Source of the DNA: Candidatus Brocadiia bacterium
GTDB lineage: Bacteria > Planctomycetota > PUPC01 > DSUN01
Length of the DNA stretch: 8,870 nucleotides
Direction: 5' to 3'
Assembly: GCA_016782825.1 (NCBI GenBank)
Contig: JADHXT010000117.1
Coordinates: 1-8,870, forward strand
Numbering within the stretch: position 1 is the first letter of the stretch; every line of letters starts with the position of its first letter. A model generated the notes under the pieces. That model saw nothing but the letters and a program-made list of their open reading frames with translations, did no database searches and had not been told where the DNA came from. This document shows positions 1 to 5,483 of the stretch, one piece after another. Both the position numbers and the translations under genes were made by a program.

Positions 1-1
1 G

Positions 2-178
2 GAGGACTTCGATGTGGTGCGCGCCGCGCGGGGAAGCCGCCGCGCGGTGGTCAAGGAGTTTGACGGCGTCGTGGCGCGCCGTGCCATCACGCTGGAGTTC
101 ACCCCGAAGGCGGCCGAGGTGACCGAGCGCACCGCGCCCATTCTCAGCGCCATCGAGATCCTGCCGAGCGGGGAATGA
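2..178 (+). CDS. C-terminal end of a malectin-like carbohydrate-binding protein (partial)
   Basis: An open frame enters from the left edge and gives 58 residues before TGA. It reads EDFDVVRAARGSRRAVVKEF, then a beta-rich stretch (ITLEFTP), and ends PILSAIEILPSGE. The combination of FDVV...AVVKEF, a short LEF.P strand and a final PILSAIEI strand is the usual end of malectin or di-glucose-binding beta-sandwich domains. These are often attached to large secreted proteins in planctomycete- and verrucomicrobia-like genomes. The domain would bind carbohydrate; the enzyme or membrane protein it belongs to lies outside the window. The gene converges on the VOC gene with 11 bp between stop codons and no clear terminator. 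The domain family is a judgement from remembered motifs; a different jelly-roll domain is possible. Confidence 0.7.
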   Translation, partial: EDFDVVRAARGSRRAVVKEFDGVVARRAITLEFTPKAAEVTERTAPILSAIEILPSGE

Positions 179-189
179 GGGGCGGGGCG

Positions 190-663
190 TCAGCCATCCG
201 CGTTCTGTACGGGCACGGACTCGAGGAGTTCGAGCATCACCTTGAGTGGCTCGAGGGCGTCGAGGTAGGCATAGCGCCCGCCGGTGAAGTCGCCTCGCTG
301 CACGGTGGTGAGCCCCTTGGCCTCTAGGCCGGCCACCACGTCGTCCATGCCTTCGACGCGGAAGGCGATGTGGTGCACGCCTTCGCCGTGGGCTTCCAGG
401 TGCTCGGCCCAGGTGCTAGGGCCGCCGACGGGCTCGATGAGCTCGAGCGAGAGCGGGCCGAAGTGGAAGAAGGCCAGCTTGGCGCGGGCGTCGGTGGGCT
501 GGCCGCGGTAGCGGGCATGGGTCTTGTCCGCCGTGTCGGTGAGGCGGGCGGTGGGGACGGGCAGGCCGAAGAGGTCGGCGTAGGCCGAGGCGGTCTTCTC
601 GATGTCGCGCACGACCACGGCGATCTGGCAGATGGTGGTCGTCCCGATGCCTTCATTACTCAT
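190..663 (-). CDS. VOC-superfamily (glyoxalase-like) protein
   Basis: The 157-residue product has two beta-alpha-beta-beta-beta halves typical of the vicinal oxygen chelate fold: QIAVVVRDIEKTASAYADLF at 13-32, a strand with LELIEP at 73-78, GVHHIAFRV at 96-103, and MLELLE at 143-148. It resembles the methylmalonyl-CoA epimerase/glyoxalase-like branch, where the fold holds a divalent metal. Expected ligand positions appear to be Gln13, Glu77, His97 or His98, and Glu145. Gln13 sits where many relatives have His, so activity cannot be assigned. The ATG at 663 is preferred because GGAG lies 9 nt upstream and homology begins right after it; the longer frame back to 801 adds unrelated residues. It is the last gene of the sulfatase-UroD operon, starting 26 bp after the preceding small frame. 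Substrate unknown; probably cytoplasmic, with no signal peptide seen. Confidence 0.85.
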   Translation of the reverse strand: MSNEGIGTTTICQIAVVVRDIEKTASAYADLFGLPVPTARLTDTADKTHARYRGQPTDARAKLAFFHFGPLSLELIEPVGGPSTWAEHLEAHGEGVHHIAFRVEGMDDVVAGLEAKGLTTVQRGDFTGGRYAYLDALEPLKVMLELLESVPVQNADG

Positions 664-689
664 AACCGAGTGCTCCAAGGGTGGGAGGG

Positions 690-869
690 TCAGCCGACAT
701 GGTAGGCGGCGAGCTTGCGGATGATGGGTGGGGCGATGCGCAGGCGGACCTTCGCGGCCTCGACGGCCTCGAATCGCTCGATGCGCTTGTGGCCAATGCA
801 CGTGCCGGTGGCGAGGGCCCCCGCGTTGAGGGCGTCGCGGCGGGTGGGGCGTCGTTCGGCGTCAGGCAT
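690..869 (-). pseudogene. Internally deleted alpha-L-fucosidase remnant (59-codon frame)
   Basis: This short frame encodes 59 residues. Residues 1-22 (PTRRDALNAGALATG) resemble the start of a twin-arginine export signal. Residues 20-58 (ATGTCIGHKRIERF, then VEAAKVRLRI and RKLAAYHVG) resemble the end of GH29 alpha-L-fucosidases, whose C-terminal beta-sandwich ends in a G-T-x-I-G-x-K-R-x-x-R-F, V-R-L-R-I and A-x-Y pattern. The catalytic barrel that should lie between, about 400 residues, is absent. The join falls at LATG, a motif plausible in both parts, which suggests deletion between short direct repeats. The ATG overlaps the UroD-like stop by 8 nt, so the frame may still be translated by coupling. 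Alternatives are a real microprotein, an assembly collapse of a full gene, or chance similarity. The fucosidase match is from memory and needs a search. Confidence 0.55.
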
Positions 870-1971
870 CGTGGAAAATCTCCCTGGCTCTGGCCAGAAT
901 CCAGCGGTAGCGTTCGAGGGTCACGTCGGGCGGCACGGAGTGGTCGGAGTGGAGGATGTAGCCGCCGTGGCGGGCGAGGGGCACCTTGCGGCGCAGCTCG
1001 GCGTCGACCGCGTCCTGCGGGCCGCTCATCTTCGTGGCGTCGATGTTGCCGTAGAAGGCGAGGCGGCGCCCGTAGCGCTGGCGCAGCTCTACGGCGTCCA
1101 TGCCGGCCTTGGCCTCCAGCGGGTTGAGCACCTGCACGCCGCAGTCCAGGAGGTCGTCGATCAGCGGCTGGATGGCGCCATCGGAGTGCATCCAGAAGTC
1201 GAGCCCATGCTGGCGGAGGAACGCGCCGAGACCCGCGAAGCTTGGCTGAAGCGTCTGGCGCCACGACGCGGGCGAGATGAGCGGGCCGTTCTTGGCGCCG
1301 AGGTCTTCGATGGCCAGGATGCCGTCGGGGCGCATGCCCAGGTCAAGGCATCGCTGGAGGATGGCGAGCACAAGGGCGAGGTAGGTATTGGCCATGTCGC
1401 GTACCCACTCGGGGTGGAGGGCCACGTCGTAGAGCAGCGGCTCCATGCCGCGATGGCGCCACGTGGCCTCCCACGGGCCGTAGAAGACGAACAGCAGGTA
1501 GCGGCCGGTGTCGCGGAGCCGCTGGTACTTGGCGACGGCTTCGTCCCAGGTGGGATACGGGGCGAAGTGGCCGAAGTAGCTGGCGTCGTCGATGCGTGCC
1601 GGCTCGGTGGGGTCGTCGCGGAGGGCGAAGCGGGGCTTGATGCGTTCCCACGCCTGCGGGTCGGTGGTCTTGTGCTCGAGGAAGTGGAGCGTGGCGGAGA
1701 TGCCCTCGGGCTTCTCGACGGTGTAGCCGAAGCGGTCGTCGTAGCGCACGAGGGCGTCGTGGCGCGCCAGCACGCGCTGCTCGAAGCGGGGTGAGGCGTC
1801 GAGGTACATGTGCGCCAGGTCGAAGGCGAAGGTGTCGGCCAGGCTCACGTCGGGCGGCAGGCCCTGGGTGCGCCAGGCGGCGAGGGTCTGCTCCCAGGGC
1901 GATTCGTTGCAGGGCAATTCGTCGGGCGGCTCGAACCGCACGGCGGCCTGCACGCGCTCGCGATGGGTCAT
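862..1971 (-). CDS. UroD-superfamily protein (non-haem, MtaA/CmuA-like fold)
   Basis: The 369-residue product begins MTHRERVQAAVRFEPPDELP, the usual opening of UroD/MtaA-like proteins, and ends in GGYILHSDHSVPP (336-348). Other landmarks are FYGPWE (163-168), AIEDLGAKNGPLI (220-232), MHSDGAIQPLIDDLLDCGVQ (261-280) and NPLEAKAGMD (283-292). The superfamily includes uroporphyrinogen decarboxylase and corrinoid:coenzyme-M type methyltransferases. This protein belongs to neither by context: no haem or corrinoid-protein genes lie nearby. The HSDG motif has Asp where zinc-dependent MtaA proteins carry a metal-binding Cys (H-x-C-G). Such HSDG proteins are common beside sugar-catabolism genes in PVC-type bacteria, with no settled function known to me. 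Start at ATG 1971 is supported by AGGA 9 nt upstream. It follows the sulfatase by 37 bp and overlaps the next small frame by 8 nt. Probably cytoplasmic. Confidence 0.9.
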   Translation of the reverse strand: MTHRERVQAAVRFEPPDELPCNESPWEQTLAAWRTQGLPPDVSLADTFAFDLAHMYLDASPRFEQRVLARHDALVRYDDRFGYTVEKPEGISATLHFLEHKTTDPQAWERIKPRFALRDDPTEPARIDDASYFGHFAPYPTWDEAVAKYQRLRDTGRYLLFVFYGPWEATWRHRGMEPLLYDVALHPEWVRDMANTYLALVLAILQRCLDLGMRPDGILAIEDLGAKNGPLISPASWRQTLQPSFAGLGAFLRQHGLDFWMHSDGAIQPLIDDLLDCGVQVLNPLEAKAGMDAVELRQRYGRRLAFYGNIDATKMSGPQDAVDAELRRKVPLARHGGYILHSDHSVPPDVTLERYRWILARAREIFHDA

Positions 1972-2008
1972 GGGAGGGCGTCCTGTTGGCGACGGGCCAG
2001 CACGGGCG

Positions 2009-3979
2009 TCACTCGCCCGTCACGCGGATGGGACCGAAGGCCGTGCGGGTTTGCATGGCGTGGTAGCCGTAGTAGCGGATGGCCTGGATGGCCTTGGGCA
2101 GCGGGCGGCTGACGGAAACGCCGCCGGCGTCGAGCACGACGGTGCGCTTCTGTATGTCCACGGTGACCTTCACGTCGACGGTGGCCTGTCGGTCGAACTG
2201 CGCGGGCTTGTCGAGCTTCGGTGCCCCGGAATCGCTCAGGCCCTCGAAGAGGCTCAGCCGCAGGCCGCCGATGTAGACGCCGGCCACGAGCAGATCGGCG
2301 TCCTTGCCGCTGTCGCCGAGAGCGAGGAAGCCGTTTTGCCAGCCGTCCTCGCGCTTGAGGTGGGTCTTCATCTTCATCTCGAAGACGGCGCGTTTCGTGA
2401 AGGGCTTGGCGGCTTTGACGAGCGCGGTGCCTTCGGCGGCGGTCTTCAGGTCGTAGCCGAAGTCGCTCTTGACGATCTCGGCGCCGCGGAGGATGGGGAA
2501 GTCGGCGTGCTTGCGGTTCTTGCGGTCGGGGCCTTTGCGGGGGCGCCGTCCGCCGCGCTGGCGGTTCTTGGCCGGGTCGTAGTCGGGATTGGGCGCGGGC
2601 ATCTGGGCGCCGACGGCCTTGCGCCAGGCGTGGAGCTTGGCGCGCAGCTCGGTGGCCTTGGCGGGCATCTTGGCGGCGAGGTCGGTGGCCTCGGCCTGGT
2701 CGTCGCGCAGGTTGTAGAGTTCCACGTGCATGTCTTCGTAGAACTCGATGAGCTTCCAGTCGCGGGCGCGGATGGCTCCGTAGGGCGTGGCGCCGCCGGG
2801 GTGGTAGTGGGGGTAGTGCCAGTAGATGGCGTCGCGGTCGAGGGCTTTCGCCTCGCCGTTGAGGAGCGGCACGAGGCTGCGGCCGTCCACGCCCTGGTTG
2901 TGCTTGGCATCGCCCTTGGCGCCGGCCATGTCGAGGATGGTGGGATAGAAGTCTACGCTGATGGCGGGCTCTTCGCACACGGTGCCGGGCTTGGCGACGC
3001 CGGGCCAGACGATGATGTAGGGCTCGCGCACGCCGCCTTCGTAGCTGGAGCCCTTGCCGGCTCGGAGGCCGATGTTGTAGGTGGGGCCGATGAGGCCGCC
3101 GTTGTCGCCGGTGAAAAGGACGATGGTGTTGTCGCTGAGCTTGAGCTGCTCGAGCTTGCGGAGCACGCGGCCGACGCACTCGTCCATGCTGTGCACCATG
3201 CCGCCGTAGACGGGGTTTTTCTGGGGATACTTCGGGTTGGCGGCGGCCTTCTGCTTGTACTTCTCGATGAGGTCCTTCTTGGCCTGGAGTGGAGTGTGGA
3301 CGGCGTACATGGAGATGTAGAGGAAGAAGGGCTTGTCGGCGTGGGCATCGAGGAAGCGTTCGGCGTCGTCGGCGTGGCGGTCGGTGAGGTATTCGCCCTT
3401 GGGGCCTTCCTTCATGGTGGGGATGCGGTAGGGGGCGAAGTAGCTGGGCGGCGCGCCGCGGGAGTAGCCGCCGATGTTCACGTCGAAGCCCTGGCTGTCG
3501 GGCCAGTAGCCCTGGGGGCCGAGGTGCCACTTGCCGATGAAGCCGGTGGCGTAGCCGAGCGGCTTGAGCGCCTCGGCCAGGCTCACCTCCTCGTGCTCCA
3601 TCTTCATATTCCAGTCGGGTACCTTGAGCTTGGCGAAGGGGCGCTTGTGGCCACTGATCCAGTCGGTGAGGTGTACTCGGGCGGGATACTTGCCGGTCAT
3701 GATGCTCACGCGGGTGGGCGAGCATACGGTGCAGGCGGCGTAGCCGTTGGTGAAGCGCACGCCCATGCGGGCCAGGCGGTCGACGTTGGGCGTCTCGAAG
3801 AAGCGGCTGCCGTAGCAGCCCACGTCGGTCCAGCCCAGGTCGTCGATGAGAAAGAACACCACGTTGGGCTTCTTGGGCTTCGCCTCGGCGGCGCGGAGCC
3901 GACGGCCGGGGAGGGCGGCGGCGAGCGCCGTGCTTGCGACGGAGGCCAGGAAGCCGCGACGGCTGGATGTGTCGGACAC
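2009..3979 (-). CDS. Exported type I (formylglycine) sulfatase with C-terminal extension
   Basis: The enzyme hydrolyses sulfate esters, probably on a glycan. With the GTG start it has 656 residues. SSRRGFLASVASTALAAALP (5-24) is a Tat-type signal. Family S1 motifs follow: NVVFFLIDDLGW with metal Asp46-Asp47, the maturation motif CSPTR (Cys86, to formylglycine) continuing to TG at 95-96, GKWH (Lys150, His152), VHTP (His228), GDNGG (Asp292, Asn293) and Lys309 in KGSSYEGG. All expected catalytic residues are present. The core ends near residue 465. A very basic linker (about 473-490) leads to a beta-rich domain of about 155 residues (FEMKMKTHL...GPIRVTGE), possibly LamG/concanavalin-like. GTG 3979 is chosen because AAAGGAG lies 7 nt upstream; a longer in-frame ATG at 4084 precedes the promoter candidate and adds unrelated residues. 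First gene of the operon; substrate not readable from sequence. Confidence 0.95.
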   Translation of the reverse strand: MSDTSSRRGFLASVASTALAAALPGRRLRAAEAKPKKPNVVFFLIDDLGWTDVGCYGSRFFETPNVDRLARMGVRFTNGYAACTVCSPTRVSIMTGKYPARVHLTDWISGHKRPFAKLKVPDWNMKMEHEEVSLAEALKPLGYATGFIGKWHLGPQGYWPDSQGFDVNIGGYSRGAPPSYFAPYRIPTMKEGPKGEYLTDRHADDAERFLDAHADKPFFLYISMYAVHTPLQAKKDLIEKYKQKAAANPKYPQKNPVYGGMVHSMDECVGRVLRKLEQLKLSDNTIVLFTGDNGGLIGPTYNIGLRAGKGSSYEGGVREPYIIVWPGVAKPGTVCEEPAISVDFYPTILDMAGAKGDAKHNQGVDGRSLVPLLNGEAKALDRDAIYWHYPHYHPGGATPYGAIRARDWKLIEFYEDMHVELYNLRDDQAEATDLAAKMPAKATELRAKLHAWRKAVGAQMPAPNPDYDPAKNRQRGGRRPRKGPDRKNRKHADFPILRGAEIVKSDFGYDLKTAAEGTALVKAAKPFTKRAVFEMKMKTHLKREDGWQNGFLALGDSGKDADLLVAGVYIGGLRLSLFEGLSDSGAPKLDKPAQFDRQATVDVKVTVDIQKRTVVLDAGGVSVSRPLPKAIQAIRYYGYHAMQTRTAFGPIRVTGE

Positions 3980-3986
3980 GAGCGTG

Positions 3987-3993
3987 CTCCTTT
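3987..3993 (-). promoter_or_regulatory. Ribosome binding site fixing the sulfatase GTG start
   Basis: AAAGGAG on the minus strand lies 7 nt before GTG 3979, and the Tat signal begins within five codons of that GTG. This decides the non-ATG start. Confidence 0.8.
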
Positions 3994-4027
3994 GGGCTCG
4001 ATTGTGGGGATGCGCATCTGTATGGCG

Positions 4028-4056
4028 AGGATAGCGAGGGGCATCGGCGGCGTCAA
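4028..4056 (-). promoter_or_regulatory. Sigma70-like promoter of the sulfatase operon
   Basis: On the minus strand, TTGACG (4056-4051) and TATCCT (4033-4028) are separated by exactly 17 nt. They match the TTGACA and TATAAT consensus at 5/6 and 4/6 positions. Transcription would start near 4021, leaving a leader of about 40 nt before the GTG start. It lies just after the hairpin that would end the upstream lipoprotein transcript. Confidence 0.55.
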
Positions 4057-4081
4057 GTGGGCTGGCGCGGGCCTGCATGGA

Positions 4082-4115
4082 CAACGGGCGGCCCCGTGGA
4101 GGAAGCCGCCCGTTG
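4082..4115 (-). terminator. Hairpin after the NHL lipoprotein gene (probable terminator)
   Basis: A perfect 11-bp inverted repeat, CAACGGGCGGC (4082-4092) and GCCGCCCGTTG (4105-4115), encloses a 12-nt loop. It begins 27 nt past the lipoprotein stop codon and sits before the sulfatase promoter. The stem is very stable, but no T-run follows it on the minus strand, so it would be a hairpin-only terminator or an RNA 3' end stabiliser. Confidence 0.55.
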
Positions 4116-4142
4116 CGTGCGGTCTGCGATGGGTGCGGTGGG

Positions 4143-5195
4143 CTACTCGTCGCGGAGGGTGAAGATCGAGATGCTGTAGGGCTTGTCGAACTCGTTGCCG
4201 GCCAGCTTGAGATCGATGTTGGACACGTAGAGCTTGTTGCCGCGCACGCAGGGCTCGGAGGGGCGGTCGAGCAGGCCGCCTTCGCCGGTGCCGACGGGGT
4301 TTTTGGCCACGGTGGTCACCTTGCCGGTCTTGGGGCACACCTTGTGGACGGCGTTGCCGAGGAAGTCGGCGATGTAGATCTCACCGGTCTTCGGGTCGAT
4401 GCACATGCCGTCGCAGCTCTTCATGCCCTGGCCCTTGGCCACCACCTTGTGGCCCACCACTTTGCCCTGCTTGTCGAGCGCGAAGCGGTGGAGCTTGGCG
4501 TCGCCAAAGTTGCACACGTACATGTTGCCATCGGCGTCGAAGGCCATGCCGTTGGCGCCCACCCAGTCGGGGTTCTGTGTGAGGATGCGCACCACCACGT
4601 GGCTGTCGCGGCCTTCGGGCAGAAGCGCGATGGGCTTCTTGGGGTTGAGCTCGGCGAGCTTGAAGCGATAGACGCCGCTGCGCATGGGGCGCGAGGTGAG
4701 GTCGAACTTGCTTTCCACCACGTAGATCGAGTCGCCGTGGGCGGCAACGGCGTTGGCCATGAACAGGCCGGTGACGAGCACCTCGACGCCCTGGGCCTTC
4801 CCGTCCTTCATCACCACGCGGAGGAGGCGCGACTTGAATTCCTCGGTGCCGAAGCTCTGGTTGTCGGCCACGTACAGGTTGCCGTCCGCGCCGACGGCCA
4901 CGCCGAGCGGGCCGCTGGGCTTCTTGGTGTCGGGATGAACGGGGAGCGTGACGATCTCGGAGACCTGGTCGTCCTTGTCGATCCGGAGGATCTTGGAGGG
5001 ATGCTTGTCGTTGTTGGTGTTCGGGCACGACAGGATGATGCTGCCATCCTTGTCCACGGTCATGCCATCGGGCGTGTTGTATTTCTCGGGCAGGTCGATC
5101 ATGCCCGAGGGCGGCGTGAGCTTGGCGCAGCCGCCAGCCACCACCACGAGGGCCAGCGCCAGCACAGCCATCCAGTGTCCCTTGCCATACGTCAT
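4143..5195 (-). CDS. Lipoprotein with SMP-30/NHL-type beta-propeller repeats
   Basis: The 350-residue product starts with a lipoprotein signal: charged MTYGKGHW, a hydrophobic stretch AVLALALVVVAGG, and Cys23 as the lipidation site (AGGC). The mature part carries repeated blades: PDGMTVDKDGSIILSC (42-57), PLGVAVGADGNLYVADN (96-112), ANGMAFDADGNMYVCNFGD (214-232), CDGMCIDPKTGEIYIADF (261-278) and a more divergent one at 312-329. The pattern G-[MV]-x-[VFI]-D-x-x-G-x-[IL]-Y-[VI] is that of SMP-30/gluconolactonase and NHL six-bladed propellers. It may be a lactonase or a binding protein at the cell envelope. ATG 5195 is chosen for TTGGAGGAG 6 nt upstream; the in-frame TTG at 5210 lies upstream of that site. 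It is transcribed alone, from its own promoter to the hairpin at 4082-4115, divergent from the dehydrogenase operon. Confidence 0.88.
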   Translation of the reverse strand: MTYGKGHWMAVLALALVVVAGGCAKLTPPSGMIDLPEKYNTPDGMTVDKDGSIILSCPNTNNDKHPSKILRIDKDDQVSEIVTLPVHPDTKKPSGPLGVAVGADGNLYVADNQSFGTEEFKSRLLRVVMKDGKAQGVEVLVTGLFMANAVAAHGDSIYVVESKFDLTSRPMRSGVYRFKLAELNPKKPIALLPEGRDSHVVVRILTQNPDWVGANGMAFDADGNMYVCNFGDAKLHRFALDKQGKVVGHKVVAKGQGMKSCDGMCIDPKTGEIYIADFLGNAVHKVCPKTGKVTTVAKNPVGTGEGGLLDRPSEPCVRGNKLYVSNIDLKLAGNEFDKPYSISIFTLRDE

Positions 5196-5201
5196 GCCAC
5201 A

Positions 5202-5208
5202 CTCCTCC
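5202..5208 (-). promoter_or_regulatory. Ribosome binding site of the NHL lipoprotein gene
   Basis: GGAGGAG on the minus strand sits 6 nt before ATG 5195. It rules out the upstream in-frame TTG codon at 5210 as the main start. Confidence 0.8.
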
Positions 5209-5228
5209 AATCGAGCCGCAGAATGTGC

Positions 5229-5247
5229 GGCGGCGATAGTCGCCGCC
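5229..5247 (-). promoter_or_regulatory. Compact hairpin in the NHL lipoprotein leader
   Basis: GGCGGCGA and TCGCCGCC form a perfect 8-bp inverted repeat around a 3-nt spacer (TAG). It lies between the predicted transcription start (about 5266) and the ribosome binding site at 5208. It could be an mRNA leader stem or a protein operator; the sequence does not say which. Confidence 0.35.
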
Positions 5248-5272
5248 AGAAAGACGCCGTCACGAAGGTGTG

Positions 5273-5301
5273 ATGGTAAGCGTCGGCGGCGGGAAAGTCA
5301 A
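5273..5301 (-). promoter_or_regulatory. Sigma70-like promoter of the NHL lipoprotein gene
   Basis: On the minus strand TTGACT (5301-5296) and TACCAT (5278-5273) lie 17 nt apart, matching consensus at 5/6 and 4/6 positions. The predicted start near 5266 leaves a leader of about 70 nt. The nine bases CCACTTGAC covering this -35 are identical to those covering the sulfatase -35. Confidence 0.5.
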
Positions 5302-5332
5302 GTGGCAAGAGGGAGGCGTGGTGTGGGTCTGC

Positions 5333-5361
5333 TTGCGTGTTTGGTTTCGGCGCGCTAGAAT
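5333..5361 (+). promoter_or_regulatory. Sigma70-like promoter of the dehydrogenase-aldolase operon
   Basis: TTGCGT (5333-5338) and TAGAAT (5356-5361) are separated by 17 nt; the -10 matches TATAAT at 5/6 and the -35 matches at 3/6. A weak -35 with a good -10 would suit a regulated promoter. Transcription would start near 5368, leaving a leader of about 115 nt. A 7-bp inverted repeat (TTGCGTG, CACGCAA) brackets it. Confidence 0.5.
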
Positions 5362-5368
5362 CACGCAA
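5333..5368. promoter_or_regulatory. Inverted repeat bracketing the plus-strand promoter (possible operator)
   Basis: TTGCGTG (5333-5339) and CACGCAA (5362-5368) are perfect inverted copies 22 bp apart, one on the -35 and one just after the -10. Their placement would let a dimeric regulator block polymerase. No regulator gene is visible in the window. Confidence 0.35.
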
Positions 5369-5439
5369 AATCATGTCGAGCGGCCCGTCGTTCCGCCGCC
5401 GCGAAGTGGAAGAGCGAGGAATCAACGTCCAGACCGTGT

Positions 5440-5461
5440 GAGGGGCAGCCGCGTGCCTCTC
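5440..5461 (+). promoter_or_regulatory. Leader hairpin before the first SDR gene
   Basis: GAGGGGCA and TGCCTCTC pair over 8 bp, with one G-U wobble, around a 6-nt loop. The stem ends 10 nt before the ribosome binding site at 5472. It may affect translation start or mRNA stability; no known riboswitch core was recognised. Confidence 0.25.
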
Positions 5462-5483
5462 CGATTCGTGCGAAGGAGCAACG

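Noticed and set aside
664..801. N-terminal extension of the VOC protein back to an ATG at 801
   Set aside because: The added 46 residues are Arg/His/Pro-rich, overlap the fucosidase-like frame, and a ribosome binding site fits ATG 663.
715..1794. A 359-codon plus-strand open frame opposite the UroD-like gene
   Set aside because: It mirrors codon bias of the real minus-strand gene and shows no recognisable motif or ribosome binding site.
862..1971. Assignment as haem-pathway uroporphyrinogen decarboxylase (hemE)
   Set aside because: The sequence has the divergent HSDG and HSDHSVPP motifs of the uncharacterised branch, and there are no haem genes around it.
1808..4162. A 784-codon plus-strand open frame antisense to the sulfatase and part of the UroD-like gene
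   Set aside because: Its product is a monotonous V/G/A/E-rich string with no domain, it runs opposite to two genes with complete family motifs, and high GC content makes such antisense frames common.
5196..5483. Possible small RNA or riboswitch in the divergent intergenic region
   Set aside because: Only simple stems were found; no multi-helix conserved aptamer core was recognised. The region is explained as divergent promoters with inverted repeats.
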